A DNA stretch of 64,000 bases from Winogradskyella thalassocola (GTDB lineage Bacteria > Bacteroidota > Bacteroidia > Flavobacteriales > Flavobacteriaceae): positions 62,001 to 126,000 of the forward strand of contig NZ_FNCZ01000006.1 in NCBI RefSeq assembly GCF_900099995.1, written 5' to 3'. Below the pieces are notes generated by a model, which did no database searches, was not told where the DNA came from, and worked only from the letters and a program-made list of their open reading frames with translations. Numbering within the stretch: position 1 is the first letter of the stretch; each line of letters opens with the position of its first letter. Made by a program: the position numbers and the translations under genes. Positions 45,212 through 54,084 of this stretch are shown piece after piece.

Positions 45212-46843
45212 TTAACTTTTTATAAATTTAATCACTTGAGTCTTATTAGTTTTAGTGTCTTTGATATTTATAAAATACAACCCTTTTTCAATTTTAGGAA
45301 TGTGAAGTTGTTTGTTGATCAATTTAACATTCTTAACCATGGATTTACCGTTGATACTATAAATATCAATTGTAGCTGAATCTTGTAACGGTGTTGAAAA
45401 GACTATTGTTTCGTGTTGAATAGGGTTGTTTAAAATTCTTATTTTAGTAAATGTTTGGTCAGTAGTAGAAAGGTTTTCATTACAATTTTCTGAGTTAGAA
45501 TTAACATCTTCTATGATATCTCCTGGTATGAGATCTAAACCATTAAAGCCAATATAATCTGAAGGATATTTTTCTGCTTTAAATAAAGTATTGAATAATA
45601 TTTCTGATTCTGTCGAATATTGATTAATTATGTTTTCTCCAGATGGATTTCTATAAATCCAAACGATGTCTCCATCTAGAGTAATCTCAGTTAGCCGACC
45701 TTTAATAGCTTCCGAAAAAATTAAATTACCATTTTGCAAAGCAGTAACTCCACTCATTTTTGGCTGAAATACAGTTTGGTTCATAACCTCTCCATCCCAA
45801 CTAAAGAAAAAATCTGTAGGGCTATATTTATCGTTACTAATTTCATAACCCGAAGCAGTAGGTACTGATGCAATAATATTAATGGAACTATGTGTATTAG
45901 TGGCTCCTACGTCATTATTAAAAACTGTTATTTTACCGGCATTAGGAAAACCTTCTGGAATCCACTTAGGATCATGCTGTTCAAAGAGCTTACGATCTAA
46001 CGGACTTCCTTTTCTGTAAACTTCAGGATTACCCCATCTCCATAAAAAATCACCTCCTTTATTATAGCTACCACCAGTGCTTGAAGCAGCTTCTTCCGTA
46101 ATTGTGCTATGATCAATAATATAAATTTCTCCTAAGCTTTTACACGACATTACAATCTGATCCAATTCGGCATTATAATCTATACCGTTCATGTGCATAA
46201 AATCCGCATGTGACATGTTATGGTCTTCATAATTAATGTCTATTAATTCTGGATGATTTTCTATAACTCCGTAATTAGATTTCGTAGCATCGAAATCTTG
46301 AATAAAACGATCAGCGAAGCGCCATTCCCAAACAATTTCAATTTCATTTGTCCCAATGGGTTTAACTTCAATTATCTTTTCTGATGAGAGACTGTTACTA
46401 ATTAGTGCTGGGTTTTTTCCTAAATCAATTAGCTCATCTTCTTCAATAACTTCTTTTACGATGAGAAGTATATTTCCGTTAGGTAAAGGTTCTATATCAT
46501 GATGTTGTCGTATATCTAATGAATCCATAAGATTATAATACCACAATAAGGTATTATGCCAATCTCTAATTTCTAAACCTCCACTCCCGGCTCTCAATAT
46601 TGTACCATTTTCTAATATATAAGGTACTGATTTAGGAGTGCCATTAAAATTCCATTCATTAACTATGTTTCCGCAATTGTCAATTAAGTATGCAGAAGAG
46701 TTTTTAATTGGGGAGAATAATGTATAGCCTTCTGCAATTTTTGTCTCGTTGTGGTATAATAAACCCACAGTTTCTTGAGCGGAAATAGAATTGGTGTGCT
46801 GTATAATTATAAAGAATAAACAAAAAAGTAATTTAAGTTTCAT
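45212..46843 (-). CDS. Secreted aryl-sulfotransferase-like protein with T9SS sorting domain
   Basis: A 543-residue protein with signal peptide (ending NSISAQ), a beta-propeller-like arylsulfotransferase domain (GYTLFSPIKNSSAYLIDNCGNIVNEW, then RQHHDIEPLPNGNILLIVKE, EDHNMSHADFMHMNGIDYN, GNLIFSEAIKGRLTEITLDGDIVW) and a C-terminal type IX secretion sorting domain from about residue 465 (KIRILNNPIQHETIVFS, DIYSINGKSM, KGLYFINIK). Members of the family transfer or remove sulfate from phenolic compounds, but the catalytic His cannot be confirmed by eye. The sorting domain predicts export through the outer membrane. It is a single gene. Confidence 0.83.
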   Translation of the reverse strand: MKLKLLFCLFFIIIQHTNSISAQETVGLLYHNETKIAEGYTLFSPIKNSSAYLIDNCGNIVNEWNFNGTPKSVPYILENGTILRAGSGGLEIRDWHNTLLWYYNLMDSLDIRQHHDIEPLPNGNILLIVKEVIEEDELIDLGKNPALISNSLSSEKIIEVKPIGTNEIEIVWEWRFADRFIQDFDATKSNYGVIENHPELIDINYEDHNMSHADFMHMNGIDYNAELDQIVMSCKSLGEIYIIDHSTITEEAASSTGGSYNKGGDFLWRWGNPEVYRKGSPLDRKLFEQHDPKWIPEGFPNAGKITVFNNDVGATNTHSSINIIASVPTASGYEISNDKYSPTDFFFSWDGEVMNQTVFQPKMSGVTALQNGNLIFSEAIKGRLTEITLDGDIVWIYRNPSGENIINQYSTESEILFNTLFKAEKYPSDYIGFNGLDLIPGDIIEDVNSNSENCNENLSTTDQTFTKIRILNNPIQHETIVFSTPLQDSATIDIYSINGKSMVKNVKLINKQLHIPKIEKGLYFINIKDTKTNKTQVIKFIKS

Positions 46844-46988
46844 AGTTATTTTTGGTTTAAAATTACTGTTTTTATACCTAAGTAGTAGGGCAAAAATTAT
46901 AAAATATTATAACTAATCTATAAATCTAATTGAATTTTAAACTTTTAATTGAGTCGTAAAATAAGAATACGTAGTTTTTAGCGCGCAT

Positions 46989-47024
46989 AAAAAAACCTTT
47001 GAATTATGCATTCAAAGGTTTTTT
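46989..47024. terminator. Intrinsic terminator of the YjdI-like gene
   Basis: AAAAAACCTTTGAAT pairs with ATTCAAAGGTTTTTT (15 bp) around TATGC, T-runs on both strands. It lies 20 bases after the stop of the minus-strand YjdI-like gene. Confidence 0.88.
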
Positions 47025-47043
47025 GTTTTATAGGTTTTAAAAT

Positions 47044-47274
47044 TTAAGCAACTTCCTTTTGGTTCAAGTGATATTTTAAAGCACCAGAAGGACATTTGTT
47101 AATCTGATTAATAATATCATCAGTTTGTGCTCCTTCTAAATCAATCCAAGGAATCACAGAATTTCTAAATACATTTGATAATTGTTTTGCACAAAATTCA
47201 GCATTTGTACAACAGCGAGGTGCGTAGGTTACAGTAATCTCATTGTTACTGAAAACGTTTTCGTTATTATCCAT
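47044..47274 (-). CDS. YjdI-like (4Fe-4S) mono-cluster protein
   Basis: A 76-residue protein with the YjdI/Fer4_19 cysteine pattern: YAPRCCTNAEFCAKQL followed by NKCPSGALKY near the end. It should carry one iron-sulfur cluster and may act as an electron carrier, although its partner is unknown. It is transcribed alone, closed by a strong terminator. Confidence 0.85.
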   Translation of the reverse strand: MDNNENVFSNNEITVTYAPRCCTNAEFCAKQLSNVFRNSVIPWIDLEGAQTDDIINQINKCPSGALKYHLNQKEVA

Positions 47275-47414
47275 AATAAGTAGATTAGTTTGGGGTTAAT
47301 CTTAATTTTAAACAATAAATAGTTAGTAAACCTAATAGAATCAAAATCTAAAAGCAAAAATCTTCGATAAAATACATGTTATTTTAACATTTCAACAAGA
47401 CATGATCTCTAATT

Positions 47415-49004
47415 TTATTCAAATTCAGAGGTCATGTGAAATGTTATACTTGGATATTTTTGCTGTGTCATTTGTAAAGAAAACATAGAGTCAGCTAAAA
47501 ACACTAGCTGATTTTGTTTGTCTCTAGCTAAGAAACGCTGTTTTACACGTAAGAATTCTTTAAATTCGGCACTCTTTTTATCCTTAGTTTCAACCCAACA
47601 TGCTTTATGTACATTCAAGTTCTCATAGGTACATTTTGCGCCATATTCATGTTCTAGCCTATATTGGATCACTTCATATTGTAAAGCTCCAACAGTACCA
47701 ATCACTTTTCTACCATTTAGATCTAAGGTGAATAATTGCGCAACTCCTTCATCCATCAACTGATCAATACCTTTATAAAGCTGTTTAGCTTTCATCGGGT
47801 CTGCATTATTAATGTATCTAAAATGCTCTGGAGAGAAGCTTGGTACACCTTTATAATTTAATAGTTCTCCTTCAGTTAGGGTGTCACCAATTTTAAAACT
47901 GCCGGTATCTTGTAAACCAACAATATCACCAGGGTAAGAGATGTCAACAATCTCTTTCTTTTCAGCAAAAAAGGCATTAGGACTAGAAAATTTCATTTTC
48001 TTGTTATGTCTTACATGCAGGTAAGGTGTATTTCGTTTAAACTCACCCGACACAATTTTAATAAATGCCAATCGATTTCTGTGATTAGGATCCATGTTGG
48101 CATGAATTTTAAATACGAAACCACTAAACTGATCTTCTTCGGGTTTAACTAAACGCTCTTCACTGTGCTTAGGTCTAGGTTTTGGTGCAATATCCACAAA
48201 ACAATCTAATAATTCTCTTACACCAAAATTGTTTAATGCCGAACCAAAAAATACAGGTTGTTGCTGACCATTTAAATAGTCTTCTTTATTAAAGTGAGGA
48301 TATATGCCGTCTACGAGCTCTATTTCTTCTCTTAAGGTATTGGCTGCTTTTTCACCTACAAGCTTATCTAGTTCTGGAGACGATAAATCTGAAATCTCAA
48401 TAGTTTCTTCAATATCTTTTCTATTATCTCCAGAAAATAAATTGATGTTTTTTTCCCAGATGTTGTAGATCCCTTTAAAGTCGTAACCCATTCCGATAGG
48501 AAAACTTAGCGGCACAACTTTTAATCCAAGTTTTTGTTCAATTTCATCTAATAGATCAAAGGCATCTTTACCTTCTCTATCCATTTTGTTTATGAAAACA
48601 ATCATTGGGATGTTACGCATTCTGCAGACTTCGACTAACTTTTCAGTTTGCTCCTCAACACCCTTAGCGACATCAATAACAACAATAACGCTATCAACAG
48701 CAGTCAATGTTCTAAAGGTATCCTCTGCAAAATCCTTGTGGCCTGGTGTATCTAAAATATTAATTTTTATACCATTATATTCAAAGGCCAAAACAGAAGT
48801 TGCTACAGAAATTCCACGCTGACGTTCAATTTCCATAAAGTCACTTGTAGCTCCTTTCTTTATTTTATTACTTTTTACAGCACCAGCTTCTTGTATGGCT
48901 CCACCAAATAATAGTAATTTTTCTGTTAAAGTCGTTTTACCAGCATCTGGATGCGAGATGATTCCAAAGGTTCGTCGTCTGTTTATTTCTTTTAAGAAGC
49001 TCAT
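47415..49004 (-). CDS. prfC: Peptide chain release factor 3
   Basis: A GTPase that removes RF1/RF2 from the ribosome after termination. 529 residues with G1 HPDAGKTT at 18-25, switch I KKGATSDFMEIERQRGISVATSV, G3 DTPGHKDFAEDT and G4 NKMDREGKDAFDL, followed by RF3-type domains with FRYINNADPMKAKQLYKGIDQLMDEG. Length is normal. It is divergent from idi with about 143 bases between. Confidence 0.95.
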   Translation of the reverse strand: MSFLKEINRRRTFGIISHPDAGKTTLTEKLLLFGGAIQEAGAVKSNKIKKGATSDFMEIERQRGISVATSVLAFEYNGIKINILDTPGHKDFAEDTFRTLTAVDSVIVVIDVAKGVEEQTEKLVEVCRMRNIPMIVFINKMDREGKDAFDLLDEIEQKLGLKVVPLSFPIGMGYDFKGIYNIWEKNINLFSGDNRKDIEETIEISDLSSPELDKLVGEKAANTLREEIELVDGIYPHFNKEDYLNGQQQPVFFGSALNNFGVRELLDCFVDIAPKPRPKHSEERLVKPEEDQFSGFVFKIHANMDPNHRNRLAFIKIVSGEFKRNTPYLHVRHNKKMKFSSPNAFFAEKKEIVDISYPGDIVGLQDTGSFKIGDTLTEGELLNYKGVPSFSPEHFRYINNADPMKAKQLYKGIDQLMDEGVAQLFTLDLNGRKVIGTVGALQYEVIQYRLEHEYGAKCTYENLNVHKACWVETKDKKSAEFKEFLRVKQRFLARDKQNQLVFLADSMFSLQMTQQKYPSITFHMTSEFE

Positions 49005-49147
49005 AGGTATTATTAAAAATCGAGTGCGAAGATACTATTATTAAAGACAATTAAAATAGATCTTAGATTCGCTTTTTACAAATTGTACTTTTAATTTTTT
49101 ATGAATTCCTTCACTTTTATATCATTTTAAGGTGTTAATTTAGCGTT

Positions 49148-49672
49148 ATGATAGAAGAACAAGTCATCTTAGTAGATGAAAATGATAATAAAATTGGATT
49201 AATGCCAAAATTAGAAGCGCACGAGAAGGCGCTTTTGCATCGTGCATTTTCCGTATTTATATTTAATGATAAGAACGAACTTATGCTTCAGCGACGTGCC
49301 ATGCATAAATATCATACTCCAGGTTTATGGACTAACACGTGTTGCAGTCATCAACGTGATGGTGAGAGTAATTTAGAAGCAGGAAGACGCCGTTTGCAAG
49401 AGGAAATGGGTTTTGTAACAGACTTAGAAGAAAAGACCTCATTTATTTATAAGGCACCTTTTGATAATGGATTAACAGAGCATGAATATGATCATGTAAT
49501 GGTTGGGTATTTTAATGATGACCCAAATATTAATCCTGATGAAGTGGAGAGTTGGAAATGGATGTCATTAGAAGCTGTAAAAGCTGATATTGCTGAAAAT
49601 CCACAACTATACACGGCTTGGTTCAAAATAATTTTTGAAAAGTTTTATGAATTTATAAACGTTAATAAATAA
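49148..49672 (+). CDS. idi: Isopentenyl-diphosphate delta-isomerase, type I
   Basis: Interconverts isopentenyl and dimethylallyl diphosphate for isoprenoid synthesis. The 174-residue Nudix-type enzyme has the catalytic Cys region TNTCCSHQR (Cys 65/66), the Nudix helix AGRRRLQEEMGF and the second metal/acid region EHEYDHVMVG. The last base of its stop codon is the first base of the ATG of the next gene (TAATG), so the two are translationally coupled. Confidence 0.95.
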   Translation: MIEEQVILVDENDNKIGLMPKLEAHEKALLHRAFSVFIFNDKNELMLQRRAMHKYHTPGLWTNTCCSHQRDGESNLEAGRRRLQEEMGFVTDLEEKTSFIYKAPFDNGLTEHEYDHVMVGYFNDDPNINPDEVESWKWMSLEAVKADIAENPQLYTAWFKIIFEKFYEFINVNK

Positions 49673-50082
49673 TGCGAGTTACAGTTCATAGAAAAGCACA
49701 TTTTAATGCAGCACACAGACTTTATAGAAAAGACTGGAGTTTTGAGAAGAATGATGCCGTTTTTGGTTTGTGTAATAACCCTAATTTTCATGGGCATAAT
49801 TACGAATTAGTTGCAAGCGTTACAGGTGAAATTGATCCTGAAACAGGTTATGTAATTGATATCAAAACATTGAAGGATATTATTAAATCAGAGGTCGAAG
49901 ATGCTTTTGATCATAAGAATTTAAATGTTGAAGTCCCTGAATTTAAAGACCTCAATCCTACAGCAGAAAATATTGCAGTGGTGATCTATAATAAAATTAA
50001 ACCAAAACTCAACCCGAATTTTCATCTTGAAATTACACTTTACGAAACACCTCGTAACTTTGTAACATATTCAGGGAATTAA
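49672..50082 (+). CDS. 6-pyruvoyl-tetrahydropterin synthase / QueD family
   Basis: A 136-residue enzyme of the T-fold group. Zinc-binding histidines are seen in HFNAAHRL (His 15) and NFHGHNY (His 40 and 42), with the Cys in GLCNNPNFHG and the late acidic DHKNLN and the conserved ETPRN. It could be 6-carboxytetrahydropterin synthase in queuosine synthesis or a PTPS-like protein. The start overlaps idi by one base and the phosphomannose isomerase gene follows after 10 bases, so it lies in a three-gene operon with no shared pathway. Confidence 0.88.
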   Translation: MRVTVHRKAHFNAAHRLYRKDWSFEKNDAVFGLCNNPNFHGHNYELVASVTGEIDPETGYVIDIKTLKDIIKSEVEDAFDHKNLNVEVPEFKDLNPTAENIAVVIYNKIKPKLNPNFHLEITLYETPRNFVTYSGN

Positions 50083-50092
50083 TAAAGAAAAC

Positions 50093-51055
50093 ATGCTATA
50101 TCCATTAAAATTTCAACCGATTCTTAAAGATAAAATCTGGGGAGGAGAAAAGTTAAATCAGTATTTCAATAAAGCTTCTGAGTCTAAAAATCTTGGGGAG
50201 AGTTGGGAGATTAGTACTGTTCCAAATGACGTTTCTGTTGTTGGTAATGGTGAATTAAAAGGAAAATCTTTACAAGAGCTTGTTAATAATTATAAAGCAG
50301 GTCTTTTAGGAGATAAAAACTGGGAACGTTTTGGTAACGAATTTCCTTTACTCATAAAATTTATTGATGCAAAACAAGATTTAAGTATTCAGTTGCATCC
50401 TAATGATGAATTGGCAAAAAAACGTCACAATTCGTTTGGTAAAACTGAGATGTGGTATGTAATGCAAGCCGATGATGATGCTAACCTTATTGTTGGATTT
50501 AAAGGTGAGGTTGATAAAGCAACCTATCTAAAGCATTTAGAAAAGAATACACTTACTGAAATTTTGAATTTTGACAACGTAAAAGAAGGAGATACCTATT
50601 TTATAGAAGCAGGAAGAGTCCATGCTATTGGAGCAGGAGTATTATTAGCAGAAATTCAGCAAACTAGTGATGTAACATATCGTGTTTATGATTGGGATCG
50701 TGTTGATGACGAAGGTAATGAGCGCGAATTGCATAACGATATAGCCATTGATGCTTTTGATTTTGAAATGAAAAACGATTTTAGAATCGACTATGCAAAA
50801 CAGAAAGATGTATCTAACGAAATGGTAAGTTGCCCTTTCTTTACTACAAATTTCATAGAGATAGCGTCCGAAATAGCAATTGATAACACTCACGATTCGT
50901 TTTTAATATACATGTGTGTTGATGGAGATGTTGAGGTTATCACTAAAGATTCTAAAGAACATATTTCAAAAGGGGAAACGATTTTGATTCCTGCAGAAGT
51001 CAAAAACTTTAAATTAAAATCAGTTTACGGTAAACTTCTAGAAGTGTACGTTTAA
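50093..51055 (+). CDS. manA: Mannose-6-phosphate isomerase, class I
   Basis: Interconverts mannose-6-phosphate and fructose-6-phosphate for sugar nucleotide synthesis. 320 residues with the cupin metal site LSIQLHPNDELA, GKTEMWYVMQ, the middle EAGRVHAIGAGVLLAEIQQTSDVTYRVYDWDR stretch and a late small beta domain. It is the short bacterial type common in Bacteroidota. It closes the idi-PTPS-manA operon. Confidence 0.93.
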   Translation: MLYPLKFQPILKDKIWGGEKLNQYFNKASESKNLGESWEISTVPNDVSVVGNGELKGKSLQELVNNYKAGLLGDKNWERFGNEFPLLIKFIDAKQDLSIQLHPNDELAKKRHNSFGKTEMWYVMQADDDANLIVGFKGEVDKATYLKHLEKNTLTEILNFDNVKEGDTYFIEAGRVHAIGAGVLLAEIQQTSDVTYRVYDWDRVDDEGNERELHNDIAIDAFDFEMKNDFRIDYAKQKDVSNEMVSCPFFTTNFIEIASEIAIDNTHDSFLIYMCVDGDVEVITKDSKEHISKGETILIPAEVKNFKLKSVYGKLLEVYV

Positions 51056-51105
51056 AACTTACGATAAAAAATAATAATGAGAATCAAATAACTAAAAGGA
51101 TTTAG

Positions 51106-51113
51106 TACTTTTG
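51106..51113 (+). promoter_or_regulatory. -7 box of the 89-residue protein gene
   Basis: TACTTTTG, followed by CGG, matches the TAnnTTTG element and lies 24 bases before the ATG at 51138. Confidence 0.55.
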
Positions 51114-51137
51114 CGGTTATTATAAAAAATAATTATC

Positions 51138-51407
51138 ATGTCGAATAAAAGAGATTTAAAAAAAGATATCAACTACGTATTAGGAGATATCATTGAAGCA
51201 GTTTACGTTTGGGAATTAGCGAATGCTGAAAAGCCAACTAAAGAAAGCGAAGCTGTTATAGATGAAGCTATCGTAACATTTGATGAGTTAATTGCTCGTG
51301 TTAATGATAGAGGTGCAGAAAATAAAAAAGCTCATTTTAAGGCGATTAACGCAGACCTTGAAACTAAAGGAAGAGCTCTTATCGAAAAAATCAATAAATT
51401 AAAGTAA
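51138..51407 (+). CDS. Conserved hypothetical protein, helical, 89 residues
   Basis: A small, highly charged, probably all-helical protein (RDLKKDINYVLGDIIEAVYVWELAN, then FDELIARVNDRGAENKKAHFKAINADLETKGRALIEKINKL). Similar short proteins are frequent in flavobacteria and have no assigned function. It has its own -7 box and is followed by a terminator, so it is a single-gene transcript ending directly in front of tRNA-Thr. Confidence 0.8.
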   Translation: MSNKRDLKKDINYVLGDIIEAVYVWELANAEKPTKESEAVIDEAIVTFDELIARVNDRGAENKKAHFKAINADLETKGRALIEKINKLK

Positions 51408-51448
51408 ATTGATTTGCAAATTTGAAAATCTATTTTAAATTTGCGCTC

Positions 51449-51476
51449 GCTTACCGAAATAAGGTAAGCATTTTTT
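51449..51476 (+). terminator. Intrinsic terminator abutting tRNA-Thr
   Basis: GCTTACC pairs with GGTAAGC around GAAATAA, followed by six T after one A. The T-run ends exactly where the tRNA-Thr begins (51477). Confidence 0.8.
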
Positions 51477-51550
51477 GCCGATGTAGCTCAGCTGGCTAGA
51501 GCAGCTGATTTGTAATCAGCAGGTCGTGGGTTCGAGTCCCTCCATCGGCT
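51477..51550 (+). tRNA. tRNA-Thr (anticodon TGT), copy 2
   Basis: Identical in all 74 bases to the copy at 31270-31343, including acceptor GCCGATG/CATCGGC and anticodon TGT. It is a lone tRNA between two terminators, and no promoter outside the upstream terminator was recognised, so it may depend on read-through or processing from the upstream gene's transcript. Confidence 0.95.
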
Positions 51551-51559
51551 CTTAATTTT

Positions 51560-51597
51560 AAAACTTCAATTACTGTAAAGTAGTTGGAGTTTTTTTT
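51560..51597 (+). terminator. Intrinsic terminator after tRNA-Thr copy 2
   Basis: AAAACTTCAATTAC pairs with GTAGTTGGAGTTTT with two G-U pairs around TGTAAA, followed by more T. Confidence 0.8.
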
Positions 51598-51682
51598 ATT
51601 TGGTGCAATGATGAACGGCAGAAGAGAAGATTACTCCGAACATGGTAAAGTCAATTCTATCCTTGTATACGTTTTAAAAAAC

Positions 51683-51716
51683 AAAAAATCCAATCATAGT
51701 AATGATTGGATTTTTT
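51683..51716. terminator. Bidirectional terminator before the DUF4369 gene
   Basis: AAAAAATCCAATCAT pairs perfectly with ATGATTGGATTTTTT (15 bp) around AGTA. On the minus strand it closes the DUF4369 lipoprotein transcript. The bases between the two terminators (51598-51682) hold nothing I can name. Confidence 0.88.
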
Positions 51717-51766
51717 ATGTAAAATTAAATGCGGTATAATTACGTAATCAAGTTTTTTATCGCGTA

Positions 51767-52477
51767 CTAATTATCGGAATTTCTATTCGCTATAACTTCG
51801 CCTAACTTTTTACCGTAAAGCGAATTTTTAACTTCAGGTGTTAGATTGTTATAAATAGAATCTATATAAACCGGATTGGCATTTCGTGCTTCGTATAGTG
51901 CTAAATAAGGTGCAATTTCATTATCCTTATTATTCATAGCATATTGAATAGTGTAAGCGTATTTGCGCTTTATAATATGATCTGCTAGATTATTCAGCGA
52001 GTCTAATGAAATACTATCATTTTTTTGTTGAGCCATAAAACTGGCTTCAATGATATCTAGATTTCGATTATTGTATTTAGACATAACTCCTAAATACTCC
52101 TCTAAAAGTTCTTGTTGTTTAGAACCTTTTATTTCAGAATCATAACTAAAGCTCTTTAGGGTAGTTGTAATTTCAGTGACGCCTTTGTCTGCAAAAAATG
52201 GAATATAATGTTCTTCTCCATCATTTTTGAAAAGCTTTAAATAGAGAATAATAGGTTCGTCTATATTGGTGTGTAATGTAAATTCTGATTGACCAGTAAT
52301 AGTCATAGAATCTAAATCTACAATACTAGAATCTCCATCTTTTTGAAGGTAAACAACTCCTTTTTTTAAGCCTTTAATACTTCCTTTTAAAGTGAAGTTA
52401 TCGTTGCTGCTTTTGCCACAAGAAACGGCTAATGTTACTAAAATTAGTAGACTTAGTACTTTGTTTAATTTTGTCAT
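51767..52477 (-). CDS. DUF4369 domain-containing lipoprotein
   Basis: A 236-residue lipoprotein (signal ending VTLAVSCGKSS). The part FTLKGSIKGLKKGVVYLQKDGDSSIVDLDSM matches the start of DUF4369 domains, which usually precede thioredoxin-like domains in AhpC-type lipoproteins; here no CxxC domain follows and the second half is helical. It should be in the periplasm or at a membrane. The role is unknown. It is 52 bases downstream of the DUF819 gene on the same strand, probably in one transcript. Confidence 0.8.
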   Translation of the reverse strand: MTKLNKVLSLLILVTLAVSCGKSSNDNFTLKGSIKGLKKGVVYLQKDGDSSIVDLDSMTITGQSEFTLHTNIDEPIILYLKLFKNDGEEHYIPFFADKGVTEITTTLKSFSYDSEIKGSKQQELLEEYLGVMSKYNNRNLDIIEASFMAQQKNDSISLDSLNNLADHIIKRKYAYTIQYAMNNKDNEIAPYLALYEARNANPVYIDSIYNNLTPEVKNSLYGKKLGEVIANRNSDN

Positions 52478-52528
52478 GTTTTGCTAAATAATTAGGTGCG
52501 CAAATATCTTATAATAGTTTTGATATTA

Positions 52529-53839
52529 CTAACTAACAGCTGCTAATTCCATTAAAATTGTACAACCAATGGCAGCAATAGTTCCAACTGCATATCCAAA
52601 TACGGCTAGTAAAACTCCAACAGTAGCTAAAGAAGGGTGAAAAGCAGAAGCGACAATAGGAGCAGAGGCAGCACCGCCAACGTTAGCTTGACTTCCAACC
52701 GCTAGAAAGAAATAGGGTGCTTTGATAAGCTTAGCAACAATAACTAAAAGTATAGCGTGAATGGTCATCCAAACAACACCGATTGCAATTAGTCCAAGGT
52801 TATCAAAAATCATTGTTAGATCCATTTTCATCCCTATACTAGCTACAAGAATGTAGATAAATACACTACCGAATTTACTGGCACCAGCACCTTCATAATT
52901 TTTAGCTTTTGTATTAGATAATACAATGGCGATTATGGTAGCCACACTAATCATCCAAAAGAATTTTGAACCTAAAAAGGTGAATATATTACGTGTGGTT
53001 GGAGATTCTATATCGGCAACAATACCATCAAAAAGAGGGGCGAGGAAATTGGCACTTAAGTGTGCCATACTTACAGTACCAAATGCAATAGCACAGATAA
53101 CCATTATATCCGTAAGCGATGGATTTCGTTTTACTTTTTCAGAAAAAGTTGACATTTTTTCTTTCAACTCTTCAATTGAAGAAGTATCTGCATTTAGCCA
53201 TTTATTTATACGATTTCTTTTTCCGATACCAATTAATATAATAGCCATCCAAATATTAGCCACAACAATATCTACAAAGACCATTCCGCCGTATTTAGCT
53301 TGGTTGTATCCATAAATTTCTAACATCGCCGTTTGGTTGGCACCACCACCAATCCAGCTTCCTGCTAAAGTAGAAAGTCCTCTCCAAACAGCATCTGGTC
53401 CAACACCACCAACGGTTTCTGGTGATACACTTGCAATTAATAGAATCGCGATAGGCCCACCGATGACAATACCTAATGTTCCTGTAAAAAACATAACTAA
53501 AGCTTTCCAGCCTAAATTAAAAACAGCTTTTAAATCAATACTCAAAGTCATTAATACTAAGGCTGCAGGCAGTAAGTAGCGGCTAGCCACGTAATATAGA
53601 CTAGAGCTATGTTCAGTAATAACACCTGTCTCTGATATCGTTGTCCATTCTGGAGAAATTAAACCTGTAGTTGTTAAAACAGCAGGAACCATATAAGCCA
53701 TAAATAATCCAGGTACTATTTTGTAAAACTTAGCCCAAAAACCGGTTTTTATGGATTCGGTTATAAACACAAATCCTAAGGCTAACATTAAGAGCCCAAA
53801 TACAATAGTATCATCAGTAAAAATCGGAGTATTATCCAT
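52529..53839 (-). CDS. DUF819 family membrane protein
   Basis: A 436-residue integral-membrane protein with about ten TM helices, in the DUF819/YjcL pattern: FITESIKTGFWAKFYKIVPGLFMAYMVPAVL, TLAGSWIGGGANQTAMLEIYG and the end PYFFLAVGSQANVGGAASAPIVASAFHPSLATVGVLLAVFGYAVGT. The fold is similar to sodium/solute carriers, but the substrate is unknown. It precedes the DUF4369 lipoprotein gene. Confidence 0.88.
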   Translation of the reverse strand: MDNTPIFTDDTIVFGLLMLALGFVFITESIKTGFWAKFYKIVPGLFMAYMVPAVLTTTGLISPEWTTISETGVITEHSSSLYYVASRYLLPAALVLMTLSIDLKAVFNLGWKALVMFFTGTLGIVIGGPIAILLIASVSPETVGGVGPDAVWRGLSTLAGSWIGGGANQTAMLEIYGYNQAKYGGMVFVDIVVANIWMAIILIGIGKRNRINKWLNADTSSIEELKEKMSTFSEKVKRNPSLTDIMVICAIAFGTVSMAHLSANFLAPLFDGIVADIESPTTRNIFTFLGSKFFWMISVATIIAIVLSNTKAKNYEGAGASKFGSVFIYILVASIGMKMDLTMIFDNLGLIAIGVVWMTIHAILLVIVAKLIKAPYFFLAVGSQANVGGAASAPIVASAFHPSLATVGVLLAVFGYAVGTIAAIGCTILMELAAVS

Positions 53840-53883
53840 GGTTTAGTTTATTTAGAACTCGCAAAATACGAAAATTTAAAACT

Positions 53884-53913
53884 AAAAAAGTGACCGTTTC
53901 CGATCACTTTTTT
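53884..53913 (-). terminator. Intrinsic terminator overlapping the RHH gene stop
   Basis: AAAAAAGTGA pairs with TCACTTTTTT around a 10-base loop. On the minus strand the 5' arm carries the last codons and stop (AAA AAG TGA) of the small RHH gene, so the coding sequence ends inside the terminator stem. Confidence 0.8.
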
Positions 53914-54083
53914 TCTGTTGAATTATCTTTTGGCTTGGGTTGCCGGTTATGTTCTTTTAGATACTGCATTAGCATCCATTCTATCTGGCCATTAGTGCTA
54001 CGAAATTCGTCTGAAGCCCATTTTTCAATGGCTTTCAGCATATCTTCATTCATTCGTAGTGCAAAGGCTTTCTTCTTAGACAT
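53904..54083 (-). CDS. Arc-family ribbon-helix-helix protein
   Basis: A 59-residue DNA-binding protein beginning MSKKKAFALRMNEDMLKAIEKWASDEFRSTNGQIEWMLMQYL, a complete Arc-type ribbon-helix-helix (one strand, then two helices with the N-G-Q-I-E turn), followed by a short basic/polar tail. RHH proteins bind operators as dimers. It is the last gene of the five-gene SPFH operon and may be an autoregulator of the operon; this is inferred from position. Confidence 0.82.
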   Translation of the reverse strand: MSKKKAFALRMNEDMLKAIEKWASDEFRSTNGQIEWMLMQYLKEHNRQPKPKDNSTEKK

Positions 54084-54084
54084 A

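Noticed and set aside
51598..51682. Possible gene fragment between two terminators
   Set aside because: An ATG frame exists but runs through the following terminator hairpin and shows no conserved features.
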